DNA of 64,000 nucleotides from Acidovorax sp. NB1 (GTDB lineage Bacteria; Pseudomonadota; Gammaproteobacteria; Burkholderiales; Burkholderiaceae_C): contig NZ_BJHU01000003.1 in assembly GCF_005405905.1 (NCBI RefSeq), forward strand, positions 124,001-188,000, read 5' to 3'. The notes under the pieces were generated by a model. That model saw only the letters and a list, made by a program, of their open reading frames with translations, did not search any database and had not been told where the DNA came from. Of the stretch, positions 36,405 to 45,044 are shown one piece after another (positions within the stretch are counted from its first letter, which is position 1; each line of letters opens with the position of its first letter). The position numbers and the translations under genes were made by a program.

Positions 36405-36793
36405 GCCCCAGCGCCGCCCAGCCGCCCATTCTTCTGGTGGAGCCCAGCTCGCTCACGGCCAGCATCATCGTGTCCACCGCGCGGCAACTGAACATGCCCG
36501 CAGTGCGCCAGGTCAGCAGTGTGCGCACCGCGCAGCAGCACCTGGCAGCCCAGGGGTTTCTGGGCGTGATCGTCTCGCTGGAGGAAGAGCAGGAGGCCGT
36601 GGCGCTGCTGGAGCAGGTGCGCGGTGCCCGCTTTGCCGTACACGCCCAGGTGCCCGTGGCCGTGACCACGGCCCAGGTCGATGCATCCACCGCCGTGAAG
36701 ATGAAAGCGCTGCAAGTGCGGCGCGTGCTGCTCAAGCCCTTCAAGGTGCGGGATGTGATCGCGACGATCCAGATGCTCCAGCACCCCGCATAG
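36401..36793 (+). CDS. Degenerate response-regulator receiver protein
   Basis: A 130-residue protein with the receiver fold outline: PILLVEPSSLTASIIV at the start, a central GVIVSLEEEQEAVALL, and VLLKPFKVRDVIATIQML at the end with the conserved Lys-Pro. The acidic pair at strand 1 is EP and the phospho-acceptor position in strand 3 is Ser (IVSLEE), so phosphorylation in the usual way is unlikely. Its ATG overlaps the true stop of the GAF gene (ATGA), indicating an operon. It may act as an unphosphorylated interaction domain. I infer the fold from the pattern only. Confidence 0.7.
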   Translation: MSPSAAQPPILLVEPSSLTASIIVSTARQLNMPAVRQVSSVRTAQQHLAAQGFLGVIVSLEEEQEAVALLEQVRGARFAVHAQVPVAVTTAQVDASTAVKMKALQVRRVLLKPFKVRDVIATIQMLQHPA

Positions 36794-36802
36794 GCTTCCG
36801 GA

Positions 36803-36867
36803 TTTCAAGCTTTTCAGGCCGTTTGCGCCTGATGGCATTGCCTTTTTAGCTATTAAATATATAGCGA
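36803..36867 (+). repeat. Dispersed intergenic repeat A, copy 5
   Basis: TTTCAAGCTTTTCAGGCC, GTTTGCGCCTGATGGC, then TTTTTAGCTATTAAATATATA. It lies between the receiver gene and the end of ppk2, which point towards each other. Confidence 0.75.
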
Positions 36868-36891
36868 TTGACCGCTACCAGGGCTCAGGGC

Positions 36892-37806
36892 TCAATACGC
36901 CTCGGGCACGTACATGGACGCTGGCACCGGCTGGCGCAGGTATTCGGGGTTGCGCACACGCTCGGGCAGCACCACGGCCGGGTGCGGCACCTCCTGGTAG
37001 GGCATTTGCGACAGCAGGTGGGCAATGCAGTTGAGGCGCGCCTTTTTCTTGTCCACCGCCTGCACCACCCACCAGGGTGCCTCGGCGATGTGGGTGCGCT
37101 CCAGCATGGTCTCCTTGGCCTTGGTGTAGGCCTCCCAGCGCACGCGGCTTTCCAGGTCCATGGGGCTGAGCTTCCACTGCTTGAGCGGGTCGTGGATGCG
37201 GCCCAGAAAGCGCAGGTGCTGTTCTTCGTCGGTGATGGAGAACCAGTACTTGATGAGGCGGATGCCCGAGCGCACCAGCATCTTTTCAAACTCGGGCACG
37301 GTGCGGAAGAACTCCTCGTACTCATCGTCGCTGCAAAAACCCATCACCCGCTCGACACCCGCGCGGTTGTACCAGCTGCGGTCAAACAGCACCATCTCGC
37401 CCGCCGCAGGCAGGTGCGCCACATAGCGCTGAAAGTACCACTGCGTACGCTCGCGGTCATTGGGGGCGGGCAGCGCCGCCACGCGGGCCACGCGCGGGTT
37501 CAGGCGCTGGGTGATGCGCTTGATCACGCCGCCCTTGCCGGCGGCATCGCGCCCCTCGAACAGAATCACCACCTTCTCGCGGCTGTGCTGCACCCAGTCC
37601 TGCAGCTTGACCAGTTCGCCCTGCAGGCGGAACAGTTCCTTGAAATACTGCTGGCGCGCCAGCTTGTCAGCGGCGGTGGGGGCGCCAATGTCGTCCACCT
37701 CGCGGTCTTCGATCTCCAGCTCCAACTCCTCGTCGTAGCTGTCGATCAGGTCGTTGGCGATGCGCTGCATCAGCTCCTGCGAGTCAAGGGCGTTGTTGTA
37801 GAACAT
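36892..37806 (-). CDS. ppk2: Polyphosphate kinase 2 (class I)
   Basis: A 304-residue enzyme that uses polyphosphate to phosphorylate nucleoside diphosphates (ADP or GDP). The Walker A motif is GRDAAGKGG at residues 85-93, and the Walker B region is FDRSWYNRAGVERV at 141-154. Other family parts are KYWFSITDEEQHLRFLGR and KETMLERTHIAEAPWW. ATG at 37806 begins MFYNNALDSQ; an upstream ATG at 37842 would add 12 residues, and neither has a clear ribosome binding site. It is divergent from a CorA-type transporter gene across a nested dyad at 37858-37900. Confidence 0.94.
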   Translation of the reverse strand: MFYNNALDSQELMQRIANDLIDSYDEELELEIEDREVDDIGAPTAADKLARQQYFKELFRLQGELVKLQDWVQHSREKVVILFEGRDAAGKGGVIKRITQRLNPRVARVAALPAPNDRERTQWYFQRYVAHLPAAGEMVLFDRSWYNRAGVERVMGFCSDDEYEEFFRTVPEFEKMLVRSGIRLIKYWFSITDEEQHLRFLGRIHDPLKQWKLSPMDLESRVRWEAYTKAKETMLERTHIAEAPWWVVQAVDKKKARLNCIAHLLSQMPYQEVPHPAVVLPERVRNPEYLRQPVPASMYVPEAY

Positions 37807-37857
37807 GGGGAGCCATCCGGCAGTGCAAAAAAGATGCGCCATGGTCGCCTGCTGCAG

Positions 37858-37900
37858 TGACAGTGCCATGACAGCGGCGTGATCTGTCACAGCACTGTCA
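37858..37900. promoter_or_regulatory. Nested perfect dyad between ppk2 and a CorA-type gene
   Basis: TGACAGTGC (37858-37866) is the exact reverse complement of GCACTGTCA (37892-37900). Inside it, TGACAG (37869-37874) pairs with CTGTCA (37884-37889) about the same centre, 37879. TGACAG therefore occurs twice in each half. It lies 52 bases from the ppk2 start and 25 bases from the CorA-type start, as expected of a shared operator, though an RNA hairpin is also possible. Confidence 0.6.
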
Positions 37901-37925
37901 TGCCCGCAGGCCACGATGCGGGCCC

Positions 37926-38996
37926 GTGCAGTCTGTCGATCACCTCCCCCCTTCCGCCACCGCCCAGCCCGCCAGTGCCAGCCTGAACTACGGGGGTGAC
38001 GCTGCCGGGTTGATCTGCGGCTACCTGCTGGGCGCCGACGCTGCGCCGCAAGAAATCGACTCGGCCCAGGCGGCGCAATGGCTCGCGGGCCAGCAGGCCG
38101 GTGGCACCGCGCCACAGGGCCAGTTCCTGTGGCTGCACTTCAACCTGAGCCACGCCCAGGCCGTGCGCTGGATGCAGCGGCACGCCGACCTGCCCGAGGC
38201 TTTTTTCGACGCCCTCAAGGACCGGTCCGTTTCCACCCGCATCGAGCGCGACGACGACACGCTGATCGCCGTGCTGAACGACGCGCACTTCGACTTTGCG
38301 TTCGAACCCTCGGACATCGCCACCCTGTGGACCAGCGTGGCGCCGCACCTGATGGTGACGGGGCGCACACGCGCCCTGCGTTCGGTGGATGCATTGCGCA
38401 CCACGGTGCGCAGCGGCAACGCACCCTGCTCCAGCGTGGCGCTGCTGGCCGAGCTGATGCGCACGCAAGCCTCAGGCCTGGTGGACATCGTGCGCGGCGT
38501 GACCCAGCGCATCGACGATGTGGAGGATGCGCTGCTGGCTGGGCGCCTGGACCACAAGCGCGCCCGGCTGGGCGTGCTGCGGCGCCTGCTGGTGCGGCTG
38601 CAGCGCCTGCTGGCGCCCGAGCCTGCGGCGCTGTTCCGCCTGCTGCAGCACCCGCCGGCCTGGATGGGCACGGACGATGCGCAGGAGCTGCGCGACTCCA
38701 CCGAAGAATTCTCGGTGGTGCTGCGCGACATGCAGGGCCTGCAGGAACGCATCAAGCTGCTGCAGGAAGAAATCGCTGCCAGCGTGCAGGAGGCCAACAG
38801 CCGCAGCCTGTTCGTGCTGACGGTGGTCACCGTGCTGGCCCTGCCCATCAACATCCTGGCCGGGCTGTTCGGCATGAATGTGGGCGGCGTGCCGCTGGCC
38901 GACAACGGGCACGGCTTCTGGATCATCGTGGCCGTGGTGGCGGCTTTCACCGCAGTGGCGGGCTGGCTAACGCTGAGGGACGCGCGGGATCGGTAG
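37926..38996 (+). CDS. CorA/ZntB-family divalent metal transporter
   Basis: A 356-residue inner-membrane channel or transporter. The large cytoplasmic N-terminal funnel covers residues 1-290, with long helices (GLQERIKLLQEEIAASVQEA). Two C-terminal membrane helices flank the GMN signature (LFVLTVVTVLALPINILAGL then FGMNVGGVP) at about residues 296-345. The family moves Mg, Co or Zn; the VGG after GMN and the overall length are nearer to ZntB. The start is GTG at 37926. It is divergent from ppk2 and 25 bases downstream of a nested dyad. Confidence 0.9.
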   Translation: MQSVDHLPPSATAQPASASLNYGGDAAGLICGYLLGADAAPQEIDSAQAAQWLAGQQAGGTAPQGQFLWLHFNLSHAQAVRWMQRHADLPEAFFDALKDRSVSTRIERDDDTLIAVLNDAHFDFAFEPSDIATLWTSVAPHLMVTGRTRALRSVDALRTTVRSGNAPCSSVALLAELMRTQASGLVDIVRGVTQRIDDVEDALLAGRLDHKRARLGVLRRLLVRLQRLLAPEPAALFRLLQHPPAWMGTDDAQELRDSTEEFSVVLRDMQGLQERIKLLQEEIAASVQEANSRSLFVLTVVTVLALPINILAGLFGMNVGGVPLADNGHGFWIIVAVVAAFTAVAGWLTLRDARDR

Positions 38997-39094
38997 GCGC
39001 GGCTGCCAGGCAAACCCTGCAGTCCCCGCAGGCCCGGAGACAGGCACCACTACAATCCCGCCCCTTGCCCAGATCCCCGGACCCGCCCGCCACC

Positions 39095-39961
39095 ATGAAC
39101 ATCGTCGTCAACGAAGAACTCAAAGCCTACATCGAACCCCTGACCCCCGAGGAACACGAGGCCCTGGAGCGCAGCATCCTCACCGAAGGCTGCCGCGACG
39201 CGCTGGTGCTGTGGGGCGATGTGCTGGTGGACGGCCACAACCGCTATGGCATCTGCCAAAAGCATGGCCTGCCGTTCCAGACCGTGCAGAACCCGCGCTT
39301 TCAGTCGATGGAAGACGTGCACCTGTGGATGATCGACCAGCACCTGGGCCGCCGCAGCGTGTCGGACTTCCAGCGCGGCGTGCTGGCCCTGCGCAAGCGC
39401 GAGATCATTGCGGACCGCAAGGCACGCGCCGCCACTGCCGCCGAGCCTGCCGAATCGGCTGCTGCAGCCGTGGCCGAGATGCCAGCGGCGGCCCACGAGG
39501 CCGCAGCCGCCCTGCCCGCGCCCGACCCCTTGAGCAGCCGCGAGGCCATTGCCAAGGCCGCGCGCCTGAGCAGCAGCCAGGTGGTGATGATCGAAAAAAT
39601 CCAGAAGCAGGCCGCGCCTGAGCTGGTGGCTGCCGTGAAGTCCGGCACCATCTCCATCAACGCCGCCGCCGCCGTGGCCACCCTGCCTGCCGAAGAGCAG
39701 GTGGCCGCCGTGGTGGCGGGCAAGGACGAACTCAAGCAGGCCGCCAAGCGCGTGCGCGAACAGAGCAAGCGCAAGCCGCGCGACGAAACGACTTCAGAAG
39801 AAAAAACCACGGCAGAAGCCGCAGTGGGCGCCGAGGGCGGTGCCGACGAGCTGCACACCCTGCGCAGCCGCGTGGCCGAACTCACGGCAGAGAACACCGA
39901 GCTGCGCAGGCAGGTGGCGCAATTGCAGGCGGCACTGCCTGAGGGCAGCGCGCCGTTCTGA
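39095..39961 (+). CDS. ParB/RepB-like N-domain protein, orphan
   Basis: A 288-residue protein. The first 100 residues have the ParB/Sulfiredoxin-like fold, with LTPEEHEALERSILTEG, LVLWGDVLVDGHNRYGICQK and WMIDQHLGRRSVSDFQRGVL. The middle (120-165) is Ala-rich and probably flexible, the next part has AAKAARLSSSQVVMIEKIQK, which resembles a helix-turn-helix, and the C-terminus is a coiled coil (HTLRSRVAELTAENTELRRQ). No ParA-type ATPase or parS-like repeat is close by, so a role in chromosome partition is not supported. It could be a chromosomal remnant of a plasmid partition gene. Confidence 0.75.
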   Translation: MNIVVNEELKAYIEPLTPEEHEALERSILTEGCRDALVLWGDVLVDGHNRYGICQKHGLPFQTVQNPRFQSMEDVHLWMIDQHLGRRSVSDFQRGVLALRKREIIADRKARAATAAEPAESAAAAVAEMPAAAHEAAAALPAPDPLSSREAIAKAARLSSSQVVMIEKIQKQAAPELVAAVKSGTISINAAAAVATLPAEEQVAAVVAGKDELKQAAKRVREQSKRKPRDETTSEEKTTAEAAVGAEGGADELHTLRSRVAELTAENTELRRQVAQLQAALPEGSAPF

Positions 39962-39980
39962 CAACAAATTGCACCCTCAA

Positions 39981-40040
39981 CCGTTCACGCTGAGCTTTTC
40001 GAAGCGCCGCACCGGGCTTCGACGGGCTCAGCCTGAACGG
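39981..40040. repeat. Palindromic repeat B, copy 2
   Basis: CCGTTCACGCTGAGCTTTTC, GAAGCGCC, then GGGCTTCGACGGGCTCAGCC and TGAACGG, an imperfect 60-base palindrome. It sits between the ParB-like gene and the end of the minus-strand SirB1-like gene. Confidence 0.85.
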
Positions 40041-40069
40041 GCAGGGAGCAATGGAGGAAGCCTGATCGC

Positions 40070-40924
40070 TCAGTCGCCGCCAGCACGGCGCAGCGCGCTC
40101 AACCGGTCGGCAATCAGGTCGATGTCGAGCCCGTCCTCGGCATGGGCCAGGTAGGCCTCCAGATCGGCCACTGCGTCGGGGGTGTTGCCCCGCTCGGCAT
40201 GGGCCAGCCCCCGGTCGCGCCGCTCGCCCCAGGCCTCGGGCAGCAGCACGATCAGCCGGTCGAGCACGGCAATCAGGCGCTGCCAGTCCTGCTGGGTGCG
40301 GTGCACTTCCTTCAGGTTGCGCAGCATGCGCGCAATGATGTCGCGCGGCGTGGCGGCCTGCAGGTACAGGCCCAGCGGCACGTCGTAGTCGTCCACCAGA
40401 CCGTTGCGGCGCTTGTAAGGCTCCAGCCGCTCGGCCAGCTCCTCGCGGCTCAATGACTGGCCCGAGATCGGGTCCAGCACCACCTGGCCCTTGGGCAGCA
40501 GCACCTTGACCATGAAATGCCCGGGGAACGCAATGCCCCGCGCATGCAACCCCAGGCCCTGGGCCAGCTCCATCCACAACACGGCCAGGCTGATGGGAAT
40601 GCCCCGGCGCGTGCGCAGCACGGCGTTCAGGTAGCTGTTTTCGGGGTCGTAGTAGTTATTGATGTTGCCGCCAAAGCCCAGGTCGGCAAAAAAGAACTGG
40701 TTGAGCGTGCGCAGGCGCTGCAGCGCAGGAGCATCAGCAGGCAGGCGGCGCTGGATGCGCGCGAGCAGCTGGTCCATGTCGCCCAGCAGTTGCTGCACGT
40801 CGAACTCGGGGTATTCGTCCTGGGCCAGGCTGGCGGCGGCCTCCAGCAGCGGAAAGTGCTCATCGCTGTGCACCAGCGATGCAAAGTACTCCAGCGAGGT
40901 GGGCACGGAATAGCTCAGAGACAT
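40070..40924 (-). CDS. SirB1-family transglutaminase-like protein with TPR region
   Basis: A 284-residue cytoplasmic protein. The N-terminal domain is the SirB1/transglutaminase-like fold: LNQFFFADLGFGGNINNYYD, NSYLNAVLRTRRGIPISLAV and GLGLHARGIAFPGHFMVKVL. The catalytic Cys of active transglutaminases is replaced, as usual in this family. A helical C-terminal part (residues 185-284) with paired helices fits tetratricopeptide-type repeats. Function is unsettled in the family. It is transcribed toward palindromic repeat B and lies downstream of murJ, both on the minus strand. Confidence 0.88.
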   Translation of the reverse strand: MSLSYSVPTSLEYFASLVHSDEHFPLLEAAASLAQDEYPEFDVQQLLGDMDQLLARIQRRLPADAPALQRLRTLNQFFFADLGFGGNINNYYDPENSYLNAVLRTRRGIPISLAVLWMELAQGLGLHARGIAFPGHFMVKVLLPKGQVVLDPISGQSLSREELAERLEPYKRRNGLVDDYDVPLGLYLQAATPRDIIARMLRNLKEVHRTQQDWQRLIAVLDRLIVLLPEAWGERRDRGLAHAERGNTPDAVADLEAYLAHAEDGLDIDLIADRLSALRRAGGD

Positions 40925-41020
40925 AGTGAATTTTTAAGCGTCACATCGGTCAGCGTCAATCGACAGAAAACCCGTCTTGACAGGGCATTTGTGGCCTTTG
41001 GGTCAATATGCCACGGGGCT

Positions 41021-42580
41021 TCAGCGCCGCAGCATCTGGCGCAGCTTGAGGCCCGCCGCCCAGAGCGCGCCAAAGTACAGCACAGCGGCGGCCACCATCA
41101 GCGCGGCCAGCAGGCCGATGCGCTGCCAGGATTTGCCCCGCATCTCCACCCAGTCGAAATGCTGCGCGCCCCACACCAGCAGCACGGCCAGCAAGGCGCT
41201 CGCGGCAATCACCTGCAAAGCAAACTTGCCCCAGCCCGGCAGGGGCTTGTAGCTGCCGCGCCGCAACAGGCCCACCAACAGCCAGGTGGCGTTGATGATG
41301 GCGCCGATGCCGATGGTCAGCGTCAAGGCCGCATGCTGCAGGTAGGGCACCAGCACCAGGTTCATCAGCTGCGTGAGCACCAACACCGCCAAGGCAATCA
41401 GCATGGGGGTGCGCATGTCGTGTTTGGCGTAAAAGCCTGGTGCCAGCACTTTAATGGCCACGATACCCACCAGGCCCGCCCCATAGCCCGTGAGCGCCAG
41501 CGTGGTCTTGCGCACGTCCTCGTCACCAAAGGCGCCGTAGTGGTAGAGCACCGCCACCAGCGGCTGCGAAAACACCAGCAGGGCCACCATGCAAGGCACC
41601 GACAGCAGCACGACCAGGCGCAGCCCCCAGTCCAGCATGGCCGAGTAGCGCTCGTCGTCCTGCTTGGCGCGGGCGCTGGCCAGCTGCGGCATCAGCACCA
41701 CGCCCAGCGCCACGCCCAGCAGGGCGGTGGGCAACTCCATCAAGCGGTCAGCATAGGTGATCCAGCTCACGCTGCCCGTGGCCAGGTGCGAGGCGATCTG
41801 GGTATTGATGAGCAGCGAGATCTGCGCCACGCTCACGCCCAGCAGCGCGGGCAGCATCAGGCGCGCCACCTTGCGTGTGGTGGGGTCGGCCCAGGCCGCG
41901 CGGATGGCCGCCCAGCGCACGCCAATGCGCGGCAACAGCCCCAGGCGCAGCAGCGCGGGCACCTGGATGGCCAGTTGCAGCAGGCCGCCCAGCATCACGC
42001 CCGCTGCCTGGGCATAGATGGGCTCGATGCCGTGGCGCGCAAACAGTGGCGCGCCCAGCGTGATGGACAAAATCAGCGCGATGTTGAGCAGCACGGGCGA
42101 GGCTGCGGGCACTGCAAACTTCTTCCAGGTGTTGAGAATGCCCCCGGCCAGCGCGACCAGCGACATGAAGCCGATGTAGGGGAACATCCAGCGCGTCATG
42201 GTGACGGCGGCGTCAAACCCCTGGGGCTGGAGCCCGCTGGCCATGGCCCACACCATCCACGGCGCGCCCAGCACCCCGGCGATACACAGCAGCACCAGCG
42301 TCCAGGCCAGCAGCGTGCCCACATGGTCGATGAGCGCCCGGGCGCCGTCATCACCTTCCTGCGCGCGGGTGGCGGCCAGCACCGGCACAAAGGCCTGGCT
42401 GAAGGCCCCCTCGCCCAGCACGCGGCGGAACAGGTTGGGAATGCGGAACGCCACGTTGAAGGCGTCCGTCATGGCGCTGACCCCGAAGACGGAGGCCATG
42501 AGCAACTCGCGCACCAGCCCGGTGATGCGGGAGGCGAGGGTCAGCAGGGAGACGGTGGAGGCGGCTTTGAATAACGACAC
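41021..42580 (-). CDS. murJ: Lipid II flippase MurJ
   Basis: A 519-residue membrane protein with about fourteen helices that moves lipid II across the inner membrane for peptidoglycan synthesis. The N-terminus [20 protein letters not shown] and the early loop [20 protein letters not shown] with the conserved Arg residues are diagnostic. Later parts are [18 protein letters not shown] and [17 protein letters not shown]. The start is GTG at 42580, with a weak ribosome binding site; the longer open frame reaches back into rpsT and is not coding. It is divergent from rpsT, as in many betaproteobacteria. Confidence 0.95.
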   Translation of the reverse strand: MSLFKAASTVSLLTLASRITGLVRELLMASVFGVSAMTDAFNVAFRIPNLFRRVLGEGAFSQAFVPVLAATRAQEGDDGARALIDHVGTLLAWTLVLLCIAGVLGAPWMVWAMASGLQPQGFDAAVTMTRWMFPYIGFMSLVALAGGILNTWKKFAVPAASPVLLNIALILSITLGAPLFARHGIEPIYAQAAGVMLGGLLQLAIQVPALLRLGLLPRIGVRWAAIRAAWADPTTRKVARLMLPALLGVSVAQISLLINTQIASHLATGSVSWITYADRLMELPTALLGVALGVVLMPQLASARAKQDDERYSAMLDWGLRLVVLLSVPCMVALLVFSQPLVAVLYHYGAFGDEDVRKTTLALTGYGAGLVGIVAIKVLAPGFYAKHDMRTPMLIALAVLVLTQLMNLVLVPYLQHAALTLTIGIGAIINATWLLVGLLRRGSYKPLPGWGKFALQVIAASALLAVLLVWGAQHFDWVEMRGKSWQRIGLLAALMVAAAVLYFGALWAAGLKLRQMLRR

Positions 42581-42695
42581 CGCAAGAAGTGTAGCCCTGG
42601 ATGCTCGCCGCCCCCAGGGACACCCCTGGCGGCACGGCGCAAGCCGGCCCCACAGGCGCCCTGGCGATGGCACCGTGCCGGTTGCTGGCAGGGCA

Positions 42696-42724
42696 GTGGT
42701 AAAAATTCCTCTCTGGGCTATAAT
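42696..42724 (+). promoter_or_regulatory. Probable sigma-70 promoter of rpsT
   Basis: TATAAT at 42719-42724 is a perfect -10 box. The -35 box is weak (around 42696-42702, containing TGGTAA). The distance to the rpsT start is 45 bases. Confidence 0.65.
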
Positions 42725-42769
42725 CGCTGGCTTTGCTGGCAACATCCACAGACCCAAGGAATATTCATC

Positions 42770-43072
42770 ATGGCATCCGCTAAACCCAAAAAGAAGAACC
42801 CCCGCCTCGCTTCGGGCCGTAAGCGCGTCCGTCAGGACGTCAAGATCAACGCTGCAAACACCTCGCTGCGTTCCAAATACCGTACCGCTGTCAAGAACGT
42901 CGAAAAGGCTGTTCTGGCTGGCGACAAGACCAAGGCGACCGAACTGTTCGCAAAGATGCAAGCCGTGGTGGACACCGTGGCCGACAAGGGCATCTTCCAC
43001 AAGAACAAGGCTGCTCGCGACAAGAGCCGTCTGTCTGCCAAGGTGAAAGCCCTGGCACCCGCAGCCGCTTAA
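42770..43072 (+). CDS. rpsT: 30S ribosomal protein S20
   Basis: A 100-residue basic protein of the small ribosomal subunit that helps 16S rRNA folding. It opens with [19 protein letters not shown], and has [20 protein letters not shown] and [20 protein letters not shown], all typical of S20. Codon use is strongly biased as for a highly expressed gene. It is divergent from murJ and is followed by a strong intrinsic terminator. Confidence 0.98.
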   Translation: MASAKPKKKNPRLASGRKRVRQDVKINAANTSLRSKYRTAVKNVEKAVLAGDKTKATELFAKMQAVVDTVADKGIFHKNKAARDKSRLSAKVKALAPAAA

Positions 43073-43164
43073 TTCATTCACCGCCTGCCCCGGCAGGCAA
43101 ACAGCCCGAACGGCCCCGCCGTTCGCCGTTTGTAACGGGTGCGCTGCCAGCAAAAAAACGAACA

Positions 43165-43186
43165 AACCGCCTTCGGGCGGTTTTTT
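43165..43186 (+). terminator. Intrinsic terminator of rpsT
   Basis: ACCGCC, then loop TTCG and GGCGG followed by TTTTTT at 43181-43186. The flanks (AACGAA and TTCGTT) extend the stem. The T-run and TTCG loop are textbook. Confidence 0.95.
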
Positions 43187-43269
43187 CGTTTCCGGGCCTG
43201 AAACGGCAGGCTTTACCTTAAATTATTCGAAAAGCATAATTATTGGAATTTCATAAAAACCAATAAACC

Positions 43270-44475
43270 ATGACCTTCCGCCGCACCGCCCTCGCCGAGC
43301 AGATGGCCCAGCAGCTGCTCAGGCCCTCGTTCCTGGACACCTCGCTGCGCTCCGGCCTGTTCCTGTCGGGCCAGCGGCGCGTGGGCAAGACCACCTTCCT
43401 GGCCACCGACCTGATCCCTGCCCTGGAGGCGCTGGGCGCCATCGTGGTCTATGTGGACCTGTGGAGCCAACCGCAGGCCAACCCGGCCGATCTGGTGCAC
43501 GAGGCCATCCGCAAGACGCTCAAAGAGCTGCAGCTGCCCGGCTCAAGCATCCTGAAGCGGCTCAAGGAAGTCACCAACCTCGAAGCGGGCGCAGCGGGCT
43601 TCAAGTTTGGCTTCAAGCTCGCCGATGTGGGCAAAGACGACGGCGTGAGCCTGGCCCAGGCGTTCCAGGAGCTGATCGACCAAGCCCGGACGGATGTGGT
43701 GCTCATCGTGGACGAGGTGCAGCACGCGCTGGGCAGTGCCGATGGCGACCACCTGCTGCACGCGCTGAAGGCGGCGCGCGACGCCATCAACACCCGCCCG
43801 GGCACGCCGGGGCATTTCCTCTTCATCGGCACCGGCTCACACCGTGCGCGCGTGCAGGAACTCACGCTCAAGGGCAACCAGGCCTTCAACGGCGCGGTGA
43901 CCAACGAATTCCCCGTGCTGGGGCGGGACTTCATCGACTACGTGCTGGCGCAGGTCGGCCCCCAGCTGGGCGCCATGCTGCCTTCGGCGGAAGTCACCGA
44001 GGCGGCCTTTCGCAGCATGGGCAGCCGGCCCGAGGAGCTGATGAAGGCCCTCAACGTACTGCGCAGCCTGCCGCCGGACGCCCTGCCCGACGAACACCTG
44101 CCCACCATCGCACAGTCGTTGGGCGCTGCAGCGGCGGATGTGGAACTGCAGAAGGTGGAAGCCATGGGCCCGCTGGCCGAAGCCGTGTTCTCGCGCATCT
44201 GCAGCATTGGCGGCGATGTGAAGGGCGTGTTCACCGGCGAGGCGCTCAAGGCCTATGCGAAGCAGATCGGCCGCGAAGTCACGGCCCAGGAGGTGCAAGG
44301 CATCATCGGCACGATGACCTCGGCCAACCTGCTCATGCGCGTGAAACACGGACACTACGGCGTGACGGATCCGTTTGTGGAAAAAGCCTGGATGAACCGG
44401 CTGCAGGCCGACCAGTTGCTGCGTGCGAGCCCCGCTGGCGATGCACCCCGGCTGGGTGCAGAAAAAGGAAACTGA
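43270..44475 (+). CDS. Stand-alone P-loop ATPase (AAA/STAND-like)
   Basis: A 401-residue ATP-binding protein. Walker A is SGQRRVGKTTFLA at residues 33-45, Walker B is VVLIVDEVQHA at about 143-153, a sensor-1-like region is FLFIGTGSHRARVQELTL, and a C-terminal winged-helix outline lies near residues 300-380. It resembles archaeal-type ATPases and STAND-family ATP-binding proteins with no fused effector. It lies between rpsT and DUF3579, in an otherwise conserved stretch, preceded by an A+T-rich promoter-like region (43210-43268). No partner gene is adjacent, so its role is unknown. Confidence 0.82.
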   Translation: MTFRRTALAEQMAQQLLRPSFLDTSLRSGLFLSGQRRVGKTTFLATDLIPALEALGAIVVYVDLWSQPQANPADLVHEAIRKTLKELQLPGSSILKRLKEVTNLEAGAAGFKFGFKLADVGKDDGVSLAQAFQELIDQARTDVVLIVDEVQHALGSADGDHLLHALKAARDAINTRPGTPGHFLFIGTGSHRARVQELTLKGNQAFNGAVTNEFPVLGRDFIDYVLAQVGPQLGAMLPSAEVTEAAFRSMGSRPEELMKALNVLRSLPPDALPDEHLPTIAQSLGAAAADVELQKVEAMGPLAEAVFSRICSIGGDVKGVFTGEALKAYAKQIGREVTAQEVQGIIGTMTSANLLMRVKHGHYGVTDPFVEKAWMNRLQADQLLRASPAGDAPRLGAEKGN

Positions 44476-44480
44476 GCGCC

Positions 44481-44804
44481 TCAGCCCTTGGCGGGGGGCG
44501 GATCGGGCAGCAGGCAGGCCTCGGCTACCTGCAGGTTGTTGTCACGCGCAAAGTTGATGACAAAGTCCCAGGCCATGGGCTCGTGCCCCTGCAGATCACG
44601 GTGCACCACCACACACTTGATGCCATTGAGCGTGGTGGGAATGCACCAAGGCGAATAGCTCAGGTGACTGCCGGGCCGGGCTCCACCGGGGCGAAAGCTG
44701 CTCATCACCCCGGCCAGCCGCTCGGCCCAGTCGCTGGGCCGAAAGGTTTTCCCGTCATGGGTGATGCCCTGAATGAAGACTTCTTTAGAGGAGGGGGAAA
44801 CCAT
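44481..44804 (-). CDS. DUF3579 family protein
   Basis: A 107-residue soluble protein of the DUF3579 family, found beside arginine genes in many betaproteobacteria. It has FIQGITHDGKTFRPSDWAER, LAGVMSSFRPGG, then LNGIKCVVVHRDLQGHEPMA and WDFVINFARDNNLQVAEACL. ATG at 44804 gives the length usual for the family; the longer frame to 44858 is not needed. It is divergent from argD with 240 bases between. Function is unknown, but the neighbourhood suggests a link with arginine metabolism. Confidence 0.88.
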   Translation of the reverse strand: MVSPSSKEVFIQGITHDGKTFRPSDWAERLAGVMSSFRPGGARPGSHLSYSPWCIPTTLNGIKCVVVHRDLQGHEPMAWDFVINFARDNNLQVAEACLLPDPPPAKG

Positions 44805-44875
44805 CGGGGATTGGAGTGGTAGTGAGCGCGCCAGATACAGGATCACTGCATGCTGCACCGCAACGCGTATTCTAA

Positions 44876-44889
44876 CTCTTATATAAGAG
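44876..44889. promoter_or_regulatory. Perfect 14-base palindrome between DUF3579 and argD
   Basis: CTCTTATATAAGAG is its own reverse complement. It lies 71 bases before the DUF3579 start and 155 bases before argD. The shape suits a dimeric regulator of the GntR type, but I cannot name one. Confidence 0.5.
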
Positions 44890-45044
44890 CTGGCCCTCTA
44901 ATCCCTATGCCGGGCTCCAGCAAGCGGGCAAAAGTCGGGTAGTGCGCAGCATTGCAGTAATGAGCAATCGTCAACAGAAGATCACAGTGCGCGCCCTAGA
45001 ATCGTGCTTCGTTTTTTGCCACCGTACCGTCTGGAGATTCCCGC

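Noticed and set aside
35864..36793. A single GAF plus receiver fusion protein
   Set aside because: Residues about 120-180 of the long frame are a frameshifted reading of the GAF C-terminus; removing one G restores the GAF end, and the second gene has its own coupled start.
42581..43165. Extension of murJ upstream through rpsT
   Set aside because: The extension is antisense to rpsT, a highly conserved gene, and has no MurJ-like sequence.
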